Source: Chrysochromulina parva (Eukaryota > Haptophyta > Prymnesiales > Chrysochromulinaceae). Taken from it: a stretch of 19,391 nucleotides of DNA. The stretch is from NCBI GenBank assembly GCA_002887195.1, contig PJAB01000889.1:1-19391 (forward strand), given 5' to 3'. How positions within the stretch are numbered: the stretch's first letter is position 1; every line of letters starts with the position of its first letter. The notes under the pieces were generated by a model. It saw only the letters and a program-made list of their open reading frames with translations. It did no database searches and was not told the origin of the DNA. The position numbers and the translations under genes were made by a program. Below are positions 5,820 to 13,677 of this stretch, piece by piece.

Positions 5820-8800
5820 ATGATGGATACCCAGGCAGCAGAAGATCTACGCCGCTGCAGCAGCGCTGATGCCGAGCGGTTATTTTCGATCACGCACCCG
5901 GTGCATCGTGCCTTCTGCATCGTGGGGATCGCGGTGTGTGGTAGCTCCACGTTCCTTGCCCCAGCGTTCTGGTACATAGGCGTGCTGGTGAGCGCTTTCT
6001 TCGTCGCCATTCTTGGGGCTCGCATGGTGGCCGTAGGCCACGCTGACCAGCAGCATGCGATCACGATCTTCGGACGCGGCTGGCTCGCTGCAACGTTTGC
6101 CGGCTGCACGTTCTTTGTGGCAGGTAACATGGCGTTCCACTTCTGCACCAATGTTCCGAACGTCGCGGTGGGCACCCTTGGTGCACTTACCGGGACGGTC
6201 CCAATTTATTTGCAGCTTTCGGGCGTGCACGCAGTGCATCAGATGGTCAACAATGCGATGATCGCCTGGGCCTTCTGGGCCTCGCCTCACTGGTCGTCCA
6301 TGCCACACGTGTCGTCGACGCTCATCATGTGGTCCAGCCTGATGCTCGGCGACCTCCTTGGGATCCATCTTAGGCAGGAACTGCTCCGGATCGTCTCGCA
6401 AGGCGAGTCCCGTGCCGCCGAGCCCGGCGCCGCGGAACCCGGTGCCATCGACGATCCGAACGTGGCAGGTGGCAAGCAGGAGTCGCCCTTGCCCTCGCCG
6501 CCCATCGCGATGGCGCGCTTCCAGATGGCTGCCCTCTCGCTGACCTTCGATGATCTCGCGTACGAGGCCCAATACGTTTGCAGGACGAGCGAGCGGTCGC
6601 GCGTCGCGAGCTCGAGCGTGGCAGTGGGCATGACACTCGTCGCTCTTGTGAGCGTTGCCTCCGTGCGTGACACATGGACTGGCGTGCTCCTGCTTTACTG
6701 CCTGGGACTAGCCGCCCTCGTGCTCGCACGCAACGACGCAGCGCAGCAAGTGCAAATCGCGCAAAAGGACGACAAGGCGCTAGCGGAGGCAGCAGCGGAT
6801 GGCATCGACGTTTCTGCTGCCACCAGCGCCTCTGCGGTGGCACCTGTGGAGGTCGCCAGCCTCCTTGCAACCCTTCCGTCGCCCGCAGACCGCACCCTTG
6901 CCCCGCCGCCCGATCTCGTGCTCCTCCAGGCCCATGCTCGCTTCTGCAGTCGCTGCCTGTTCCTACGATGCCTTTGCGGAGCCTGTGCTCTAATGCTGCA
7001 CCACCTGGGCAAGGGCACTTGCAAGGTGGAAGGCTCCAGCATAGGCGGGCTGCTGCTTTCCGCCTGCGTACTGGTGGACGCTTTCCGCCAGTGGCTGGTG
7101 TGCACTCCGCCGGAGATGCGAGCCATCAGCCGCGTGGCACTTCTCATCGGCGCATCGCTCTTCCACCTCGACGAAGTGCACGGGGAGGTCTCCTCCGGCG
7201 ACGCCCTGAAATCCCTCGCCCTGTGCGCCTGTGTGCTCGCTCTCGGAGATCTCGGTGGTTACACGCTCGACTACGCTCGCCGAGGCGCCTTCGTTCATAG
7301 CCAACTCTCCCTGCACGAGCGGATGCGAGCTGCCTTGCGGATGCGAGAAGCAGCTGCCGAGCGGAACCGGCTGATGGAGGCGCAACGACTCGAGCGTGCG
7401 CAGCGCAACGCCGACTCGCGGCTGAACCACGTCATCAAGGGCCGTTGTGGCACAGCGCGCAGCACCATCGCCGCCTTCCTTCAGCTTCATCGGCGTGAGG
7501 TTGGCCACGAGCTACCGCGCGCATTACGCGTGATGCTCGAGCAGACGATTGATTCACTCGGAGAGGCGATCCAATGGTGTCACCGGCGCCAGATGTTTGT
7601 GCAGCTCGAGGAGGGCACATATACCTCGCGCTGCACGCTTTGCAACCTCGAGGACTTACTACGTGCCTCGCTTGCCATTGACGGCGATCTCGGCGGGGAG
7701 ATCGACTGCTCGGAAGCAGCGCTCTCTCTTTGGCTGGACGAGTCGGTGCTGCGCCTGGTGCTCGACGAGGCGCTCTCGAATGCGCGCAAGTACCGTGAGC
7801 CCCAGACGCCCATATTGATCACGGCTCGTCTGGATCAAAGGGCCGGAAGGGCTGGGTACGATAGGGCTGGATACGGAGCTGTGGAGGCCACGAGTACCGT
7901 AGGCGCCCGCGATGGCGCCCGCGACGACGACGCGGCATCGAGGCCGACCTTTTTGGACTTGGCGATCATCAACACGAATTCGGTCGGTGTGCATGTCCTG
8001 GGCGAAGAGGAGCTCGTGCGCGTCATGCAGCCAGGCTACAAAGCACGCCGTGTGTCCGCCATGAGCGATGGCGTCGGGCTTGACTCGACGGCGAAGGCAT
8101 GCACGGCGGCTGGCGGCTTTGCCTGGCTCGAGATGAACAACACGCAGACAACACTGCATCTCAAGCTACCCGCCTCCACCTCCGACGGCTCATTCACCTC
8201 CACCTCCGACCGTTCGTACACCTCCGCTTCCCACGACAGGGCCATCAGCAGCCTCGCAAGCCACGAGCTGCCGACAACGTCTGTGCAGGAGCAGCCCCGG
8301 CCTACGCTGGAGCAGCCCCACCCCCCCGTGGCGGCCTGCGCCATGGCGGGGCTGCGCCAAAAGGCGAGATCGTGCGAGATCTTTGACTCACCGCAGAGCT
8401 CGACCTCGACCTCGACCTCGCCCTTGGAGGGCATGGGGCCTTTACGAGCGACCGACGCCGTGCTGAGCAGGGGGCCGTTACGAGCGTCTGACGCCGTGCT
8501 GAGCTCTTTGAGGGAAGACCCCATCCACCCAATTTGTCTCGGTCTCGACGAGGACTCCCCTTCGCGCAGCTTGCTCAAGGTCCTCTTTGTCGACTATCTG
8601 CACGCCGACCTGACCCATTCGGCGGCGCTCGGCGCAACCTTGGACGAGAAAGAGGCCTTTGTCGACGTGGCGCTAGGGCACGTGGCGCTCAACTCGGCGC
8701 TCACCTGCTCAGCGCTCAACAGCTCCCTTGCATCTGCAGCCCACGCTCGCTCGACACCCAAGGCAGCGGACGTGGTGCTGATTGATCAGAACGTCTACGA

Positions 8801-9812
8801 TACCGGCAAGGTGGGCACGCAGATCGCTTCGGAGCTGCGCCATTTCGGGTTCACTGGCCTGATCTGCATGGTCACGAGCGGGAGTCCAGAGGTTATCCGC
8901 GCGTCTCTGGGGGGAGCTTCCATCGACCTTGTTCTCGAAAAGGCCTCTTCGCTCGACACGATGGCGGTGAGCATTCGGCATGCACTGCAGGCGCGAAGAG
9001 TCAGTAGCGCCGTCGCCGCAGGCTGGGTGGATCGCAAGACTCCATCGAAGGGACCGTCGCGGGCGCTGCCGTCGGCGACAGCCTCAGGGTCGCCGACATC
9101 AAGAAAACCACTCGCCATGCAAACCGTGCGAGCATCATCGGCGCCTGTCGCAGGCGCGGCGGCCAAGGCCCCGTCCCCCCGTCCCTTGCAGGTGCCCTCG
9201 GAGCCTGTGCCCTTGGAATCTAACTTGGAACCTGCGGCGGTGGGCGGTGAGATGCTCACGTCGATGGTGCCATTGGGCACAGAGCCAGTCGCGCGTGGCG
9301 CCTCCGGGGCAGCGCATGCGCCGCTCGTCGATGGTGCCACTGGACTCGTGTGCTTCGGGATCGATGACGAGCCCCTGCCACGGATGGTACAGGAGCTCCT
9401 CTTTATCCACCATCTGCACGCGGACATGTCGCGCTCACGCTCGCTCGGCGAGACTGTGAGTGAGCAGCTCGCCTTTGTAGACATCGCCCTTGGCCTTGTG
9501 GATCCATGGACTCTGGAGAGCTGCGGCGCGAGGGCGCCCGCCGATGTGGTGCTCCTCGATGAGAACATCAATCCGGAGCTGACGCCAGAGCCAGTGACCG
9601 GTAGCTACCTCGCGAGGAGGCTGCATGAACGAGGCTTCATGGGCGTGGTCTGCATCCTCACCGGGGCGAGCCAGGAAGTCATGGACGCCCTTCTCAAGCT
9701 GCCGGGGATAGACCTTGTCTTTGCCAAGGGGGCTGCGATACAGGAGATGGCCAAAGACATCATGGCTTGTTTACAGAAGAAGCGGCCCCTCCTTGACGAC
9801 GCCCGCCGTTGA
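5820..9812 (+). CDS. membrane-bound hybrid histidine kinase with two receiver domains
   Basis: The protein has 1330 residues; the start is ATGATG at 5820. Residues about 30-185 and 260-485 hold roughly ten to twelve hydrophobic segments in blocks, each block ending in a similar LGDLxGxxL stretch (176-183, 475-483). A helical linker (495-535) leads to a dimerisation/phosphoacceptor helix, RLNHVIKGR, with His 537 as the likely phosphorylation site. The ATPase domain shows an N-box, DEALSNARKY (649-658, Asn 654), and a G2 region SDGVGLDSTAKACTAAGG (749-766). The G1 position reads IINTNSVGV (716-724), with no DxGxG. A Ser/Thr/Pro-rich linker precedes receiver 1 (about 904-1058: acidic pocket 910-912, Asp 989, Thr 1019, Lys 1041) and receiver 2 (about 1175-1320: Asp 1182/1183, Asp 1247, Thr 1281, Lys 1303). 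Hybrid kinases of this kind relay phosphate from His to Asp in response to a membrane signal. The ligand is unknown. Confidence 0.88.
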   Translation: MMDTQAAEDLRRCSSADAERLFSITHPVHRAFCIVGIAVCGSSTFLAPAFWYIGVLVSAFFVAILGARMVAVGHADQQHAITIFGRGWLAATFAGCTFFVAGNMAFHFCTNVPNVAVGTLGALTGTVPIYLQLSGVHAVHQMVNNAMIAWAFWASPHWSSMPHVSSTLIMWSSLMLGDLLGIHLRQELLRIVSQGESRAAEPGAAEPGAIDDPNVAGGKQESPLPSPPIAMARFQMAALSLTFDDLAYEAQYVCRTSERSRVASSSVAVGMTLVALVSVASVRDTWTGVLLLYCLGLAALVLARNDAAQQVQIAQKDDKALAEAAADGIDVSAATSASAVAPVEVASLLATLPSPADRTLAPPPDLVLLQAHARFCSRCLFLRCLCGACALMLHHLGKGTCKVEGSSIGGLLLSACVLVDAFRQWLVCTPPEMRAISRVALLIGASLFHLDEVHGEVSSGDALKSLALCACVLALGDLGGYTLDYARRGAFVHSQLSLHERMRAALRMREAAAERNRLMEAQRLERAQRNADSRLNHVIKGRCGTARSTIAAFLQLHRREVGHELPRALRVMLEQTIDSLGEAIQWCHRRQMFVQLEEGTYTSRCTLCNLEDLLRASLAIDGDLGGEIDCSEAALSLWLDESVLRLVLDEALSNARKYREPQTPILITARLDQRAGRAGYDRAGYGAVEATSTVGARDGARDDDAASRPTFLDLAIINTNSVGVHVLGEEELVRVMQPGYKARRVSAMSDGVGLDSTAKACTAAGGFAWLEMNNTQTTLHLKLPASTSDGSFTSTSDRSYTSASHDRAISSLASHELPTTSVQEQPRPTLEQPHPPVAACAMAGLRQKARSCEIFDSPQSSTSTSTSPLEGMGPLRATDAVLSRGPLRASDAVLSSLREDPIHPICLGLDEDSPSRSLLKVLFVDYLHADLTHSAALGATLDEKEAFVDVALGHVALNSALTCSALNSSLASAAHARSTPKAADVVLIDQNVYDTGKVGTQIASELRHFGFTGLICMVTSGSPEVIRASLGGASIDLVLEKASSLDTMAVSIRHALQARRVSSAVAAGWVDRKTPSKGPSRALPSATASGSPTSRKPLAMQTVRASSAPVAGAAAKAPSPRPLQVPSEPVPLESNLEPAAVGGEMLTSMVPLGTEPVARGASGAAHAPLVDGATGLVCFGIDDEPLPRMVQELLFIHHLHADMSRSRSLGETVSEQLAFVDIALGLVDPWTLESCGARAPADVVLLDENINPELTPEPVTGSYLARRLHERGFMGVVCILTGASQEVMDALLKLPGIDLVFAKGAAIQEMAKDIMACLQKKRPLLDDARR
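8436..8507 (+). repeat. 36-bp tandem duplication in the kinase linker
   Basis: Two adjacent 36-bp units encode GPLRATDAVLSR and GPLRASDAVLSS, between the ATPase and first receiver domains. A short (TCGACC)n run encoding STSTSTS lies just before it, near 8399-8420. This marks a flexible, slippage-prone linker. Confidence 0.85.
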
Positions 9813-10058
9813 AAGGGAGACAGAAGCCTCGTACTCTTAGTTTGATTTGTTTGAGGTCGTCGATCTAATTATTGATCCTCTCAGTGTTTGCTGTATGCTC
9901 GTTCGTGGCGGGTTTGATCAACGCGGAAGGTAGCCTCCCTTGTTCATGGTCTTGTCTGGTCTTGCCTTGCATTGTCTTCCTCTGCTCGCTTTCCCGTCGC
10001 CCCGCTTGCAACGCCGTTTTTGGAAAAGTGGTGCTCCCGTTCAGGCACTTTTGGGACG

Positions 10059-11585
10059 ATGCAGGCCGACGACGAGCAGGCGCGCCTCGCGGAGCAGGCG
10101 CGTTTATCGGCCTATCTGCGTGATCAGTTTGACAGCAGCACCGACACGGACGGTGCGGTACTCGAGCTAGACGGGGACAACGAGGACGACGAAGACCCTA
10201 CGGCCTTCTTTGATTGGGATGCCTACGCCCAGCGTGTAGCGCAATGGCGAGCTGAGCTTTACCCCAAGAGCAACTGGCGCCCACCAGTGCGCGGTACGGC
10301 GTCGCAACGTCGGGGGAAGTTGTCGCATCGTGTCTGGGGCCCTGCCAGCACGGAGGATGATGGCTTCATTCCAGAGACAGAGGAGGAGGCGGAGGCGGCG
10401 GCGGCCGCGGAGGAGGCGTCGCGTGTAGCCGCGGAGGAGGCGTCGCGTGCAGCCATGGCGGGCACGCTGCTGCCGCTGGCCTCGCTGCTGCTCGAGGTGG
10501 AAGAGCTCGAGGGCGACGGCGAAGAGGAAGCTGGGTGCCATGTCACTCTACGCATCGAGCCAGCCGCGCAAGCTCAATTGGTCCCGGAGGCATGGTCCCC
10601 GACCGAAATGGTCTCCGCATTCGTGTCAGAGGCATGCACAAAGGCATTGGAGCTCTTCAATGCGCAAGCACCTGTAGCGTTTCTTAAGACGCGGCATGCT
10701 GAGGAAGGTGCTGAGCTACGGACTCAGGCCACCACCGCCGCAGAGCTGGTGGCGGAGGTCATCGCTGCGAGTGTGCTGGCCGTCACAAGCTTGCCTGCGA
10801 GCGGGCCAGAACGCCATGCAGCGGCTGCCTCTGCGTCTCTCATGGGGCCAATGCCAGCGGAGCCTGGCCATCTCCCCACGTGGTGGACCGTCTCGGCGTC
10901 GTCCCTCGCGAAAGTAGTTCGCACGGCTCCTGTGCAACCACCGAGGAAAGACGCCAAGCAAGAGGGCGGCGTGCCCGACTCGGAGGACGCGCTGGACGTA
11001 CCCGTCTCGGAGGCGAAGATGGAGGACGCGCTGGCCGCGGAGTTGCCGGCCGCCTGCACGGCCGCGGGAGTGCTTGCGACCGGCGCACCCCACGACACCG
11101 AGGGGTTCGCGAGCGCACTGCTTGTGCAGATGCGACAGCGGGAGCAGTTGGAAGTGATTGCGACAGCGCGAGCAGAGGCCGAGGACTATACTGTCCCGCC
11201 GACTTCGCCTTTGCCACCCAAGTTGCATGCTACTACCGGGAAGCCTCCCAGGGCACCCTTTACGCCGCCGCCTGCAGTCCTGGGCAAGGGCATAGCGGGC
11301 TGTGTAGCAGTGAGGCCTGGAGTGCAGACGCCGCGGCCGGGTACGCTGCCCCCTAGGGCTCCGTTCACGCCTTCGGCAGGCTTGGGCACGCCCTTGCCGG
11401 ACTGGCGCGCGACAGATCAAAAGCCACAGCTGGGATCGAGCGCCTCCCTGGCCTCCCGCATCGCCAGCCGCCGTCGAGACAGCTTCGACCGCAAGATGGC
11501 GGCCGCGAGGGAGAAAGCTTCTCTGCGAGCCTCCGATGCCGCTCTGCGAGCCTCTGAGGTGGGGAGCGCCATCGCGGTCATGTAG
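10059..11585 (+). CDS. unrecognised Ala/Glu/Pro-rich protein
   Basis: I took the ATG at 10059 (508 residues); the open frame extends to a TTG at 9972. I recognise no family. The N-terminus has an acidic stretch (32-47), then an aromatic patch, DWDAYAQRVAQWRAELYPKS (52-71), that looks like the most conserved part. An EEAEAAAAAEEAS-type Glu/Ala helix follows (100-131). A mixed helical middle (135-290) is rich in Ala, Leu, Val and Glu. The C-terminal third is disordered, with two copies of PPRAPFTP (about 396-403 and 431-438), proline-directed Ser/Thr sites, a basic RIASRRRDSFDRK patch (about 467-479), and a doubled LRAS repeat at the end. RRRDSF resembles a basophilic kinase site. No membrane segment or signal peptide is visible. 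It follows the kinase gene by 246 bp on the same strand; a shared function is not shown. Confidence 0.7.
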   Translation: MQADDEQARLAEQARLSAYLRDQFDSSTDTDGAVLELDGDNEDDEDPTAFFDWDAYAQRVAQWRAELYPKSNWRPPVRGTASQRRGKLSHRVWGPASTEDDGFIPETEEEAEAAAAAEEASRVAAEEASRAAMAGTLLPLASLLLEVEELEGDGEEEAGCHVTLRIEPAAQAQLVPEAWSPTEMVSAFVSEACTKALELFNAQAPVAFLKTRHAEEGAELRTQATTAAELVAEVIAASVLAVTSLPASGPERHAAAASASLMGPMPAEPGHLPTWWTVSASSLAKVVRTAPVQPPRKDAKQEGGVPDSEDALDVPVSEAKMEDALAAELPAACTAAGVLATGAPHDTEGFASALLVQMRQREQLEVIATARAEAEDYTVPPTSPLPPKLHATTGKPPRAPFTPPPAVLGKGIAGCVAVRPGVQTPRPGTLPPRAPFTPSAGLGTPLPDWRATDQKPQLGSSASLASRIASRRRDSFDRKMAAAREKASLRASDAALRASEVGSAIAVM

Positions 11586-12120
11586 GGAGGCGTGAGGGCC
11601 AGGCTTCTGACACAGCGAGGCGGCGATTCCGAAAGTAGAGGACCAGTGGCCTAGCAAGTGGCCTAGCAAGTGGTGCCGAGGCGTGGTGCCGAGGCGCTAA
11701 CGGGCAGCGCCAGCGGCGAGCGGGGATCAAGACGTATATTTAGACGCGTCCGACTTGTGCGTTTGCCGTTAGTTCCGGCGGGAATGCAACATCGATGGGC
11801 GCGGGGAGCCGGGGACATAATGGTGAGGTTTGTGTCCATGAACCGTCCTTCTGGAGCGCACATACGCGGCATGAGTGCATCCGGCACGGGCAATGCGCGC
11901 GGGTTGCGATGTCGCTTGTCGGATGTGTCCGTCGCGCCTGTCGCGGTAGTACGGCGGGTACGCTTCTCCGCGCGGCCGGTTTTCCTTCTTATTACTGACT
12001 CATTGTCGCATCAATTGTCGCCGCGCGCCCGCGTTGAGACCGCGCCCGGGCCCCCCGTCTGCCTCTCCCGCCTACAACTGAGCTATACGTGTGCTTCCAT
12101 ACGCGTTCTTTATCATCATA
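11586..12120. other. convergent 3' spacer with short tandem duplications; no gene seen
   Basis: The unit agtggcctagca is duplicated exactly at 11645-11668, and tggtgccgaggcg exactly at 11671-11696. The rest is GC-rich spacer, with an AT-richer patch around 11730-11745. It ends just before the trinucleotide run that encodes the poly-Asp tail of the F-box gene. Open frames on either strand have no recognisable content. Confidence 0.6.
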
Positions 12121-13413
12121 TCACGCATCATCATCATCATCATCATCATCATCCTTCGAAGCGGTTTGGACACGTGTTTGGGCCGCGCTCGGGCTCGCGG
12201 ACCCAGTGCGTGCCGCGAGCGCGCCGGCGATAAAGTTGAGCAGAAAAGCCTTCGGGTCTCCGCCGCCCCACACCTTCCCATCGTTGACGAAGAAGCCGCC
12301 ATTCCAGTGTGCTGGGTCACACAACCAATGGTAGTTGCTGCACAGGAGCACGCGTCCTCTGCCGGTAAGGCCGCCACTTTCAACGGGCCTCGGAGGCCAA
12401 AAGAGCCAGGTACCACGCCGCTGCTCGAGCAGGTTGCATTGCTGGTACTTGCGCGTGAGCTGCACGGCACCCCTTTCGAACGCCTCGTCGGGCACGCGGA
12501 ATGGGGTGTCGCCGGTATTGGGGACCATCGAAACTGAGCCGTAGGGGCCGCGTACGGTCAGGCGCGCTGTCTCGTCATCGTCCGCTGCGTTATAGCCTGA
12601 CCCTAGGCTACTGCCCGGAGGGCCGTCGCGCTTGGCGAACGGCTCGAATCGATGCGAGACGCGCGCACCAAACGCCTCCTGCGGCACCGTCTGGACTCCG
12701 AGCCAGCCGACGGCGGGCTGCGCAAAGTGGTGATGGGCTGACCAATTCGAAAAGGCAGAGGTGATCAGGGCGCCTCCCGCCTCCACCCAGGCGCGCAGGC
12801 ACGCGACCTCGGAGGCGCTCGGCGCGGGGGACTCGGTCGTGCAGAGGAGCAGAAGGTGCAGCGGCGCGAGCGACGCCGTGTCGAGCGCCTCGAGCTCCTC
12901 GAAATCATCAAAGTCAAAATGAGTGCGCAGGCATTGGTTTAAGTTCTTGAAGCCCGAATATTCGCCGTCGCGGAAGCAAGATGTGCCCGAGCGCGCCCTG
13001 CCCAGCGTGCCCGCACGCAATGGCATACGCCGCCCGCTGCGCACGCACACGCACGGGCAGCGGCTCCCGTCCGCAAGGAGCAGATCGCCACTGCAACCAC
13101 GGTCGCCGCACGGGCAGTGTCGCCGGCAAAACTTGAGTCGGTCGCGGGACAGGCCAACGCCGCACGCGAGGCTGATAAAGTCCACCATTGGCGAATCTTG
13201 TAGCGCCTCCACCGGCCTCACGTCCGGAAAGACTCTTGCAAGTAGCACACGCCAGAGCTTATTGTCGCGACCGAGCGCGGCGGCGGCGCTGGAGCAGCAC
13301 ACAAAGGCGGCGATGGCAGAGGGCGGAGCACGAAGGAGCATGTGCATAACGAGCTCCTGAGGGAGGTCGAGGATAACCATCGGTATTGTCGGCGGCTCCG
13401 CAAGGTCCGACAT
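12121..13413 (-). CDS. F-box protein with Cys-rich insert and GATase1-like C-terminal region
   Basis: The start is the ATG at 13413 (430 residues); the frame remains open to a GTG at 13533. Residues 14-63 fit an F-box: DLPQELVMHMLLRAPPSAIA, then AFVCCSS and LWRVLLARVFPD. F-boxes link substrates to SCF ubiquitin ligases through Skp1. A Cys cluster (residues 96-123, seven Cys including CRRHCPCGDRGC and CPCVC) may bind zinc. The stretch LHLLLLCTTESPAPSASEVACLRAWVEAGGALITSAFSNWS (about 185-225, cited by its ends LHLLLL and SNWS) together with GRVLLCSNYHWL (about 352-363) resembles the core strands of class I glutamine-amidotransferase-like folds. The catalytic GxCxG elbow is not evident, so this is probably a binding module. 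The protein ends in nine Asp plus Ala, encoded by a (GAT)9 run. Confidence 0.78.
   Translation of the reverse strand: MSDLAEPPTIPMVILDLPQELVMHMLLRAPPSAIAAFVCCSSAAAALGRDNKLWRVLLARVFPDVRPVEALQDSPMVDFISLACGVGLSRDRLKFCRRHCPCGDRGCSGDLLLADGSRCPCVCVRSGRRMPLRAGTLGRARSGTSCFRDGEYSGFKNLNQCLRTHFDFDDFEELEALDTASLAPLHLLLLCTTESPAPSASEVACLRAWVEAGGALITSAFSNWSAHHHFAQPAVGWLGVQTVPQEAFGARVSHRFEPFAKRDGPPGSSLGSGYNAADDDETARLTVRGPYGSVSMVPNTGDTPFRVPDEAFERGAVQLTRKYQQCNLLEQRRGTWLFWPPRPVESGGLTGRGRVLLCSNYHWLCDPAHWNGGFFVNDGKVWGGGDPKAFLLNFIAGALAARTGSASPSAAQTRVQTASKDDDDDDDDDA
12126..12152. repeat. nine CAT triplets at the 3' end of the F-box gene
   Basis: Nine CAT triplets read on the minus strand in the GAT frame, giving the poly-Asp tail one codon before the stop. 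It is a microsatellite and a likely site of length variation. Confidence 0.9.
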
Positions 13414-13677
13414 CTTGTGCTCGCTCAGTCGCTCGGACGGCACGTGCACGAAGAAAACAAGCACCACAAACGAGGGAGACCACTGCCACGTGTCCCACGA
13501 AAACTCGGCCTGGTTTGTCGCGTAACCACCCACCGACGCGGCACCACCCTCGCGGCTAAGGTACTTTAGCGCGCCGCGGACCCAAAAATCTCACATTCAT
13601 AAATGGTATAGGCGCGTCGCGATGTGCACAAATCGAACGAGTCAATTTCTCGGCCGCTCGGCTTTTCTCGGGCCATC
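13414..13677. promoter_or_regulatory. putative bidirectional promoter between the F-box and Tudor-like genes
   Basis: 264 bp separate two divergent start codons. On the plus strand an AT-rich element, ATAAATGGTATAGG, lies at 13599-13612, 66-79 bp before the ATG at 13678. It could serve as a TATA-like core for the Tudor-like gene. No clear counterpart is seen for the F-box gene. Confidence 0.4.

Noticed and set aside
5591..6175. N-terminal 195 residues of the long methyltransferase frame
   Set aside because: They run antisense through the histidine-kinase start and the palindromic spacer. The composition is not protein-like, and an ATG at 5590 precedes the conserved part.
10716..11669. 317-residue minus-strand frame opposite the Ala/Pro-rich gene
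   Set aside because: Arg/Gly/His-rich shadow. The plus-strand frame is longer, has coherent repeats and biased composition, and fits the codon usage of neighbours.
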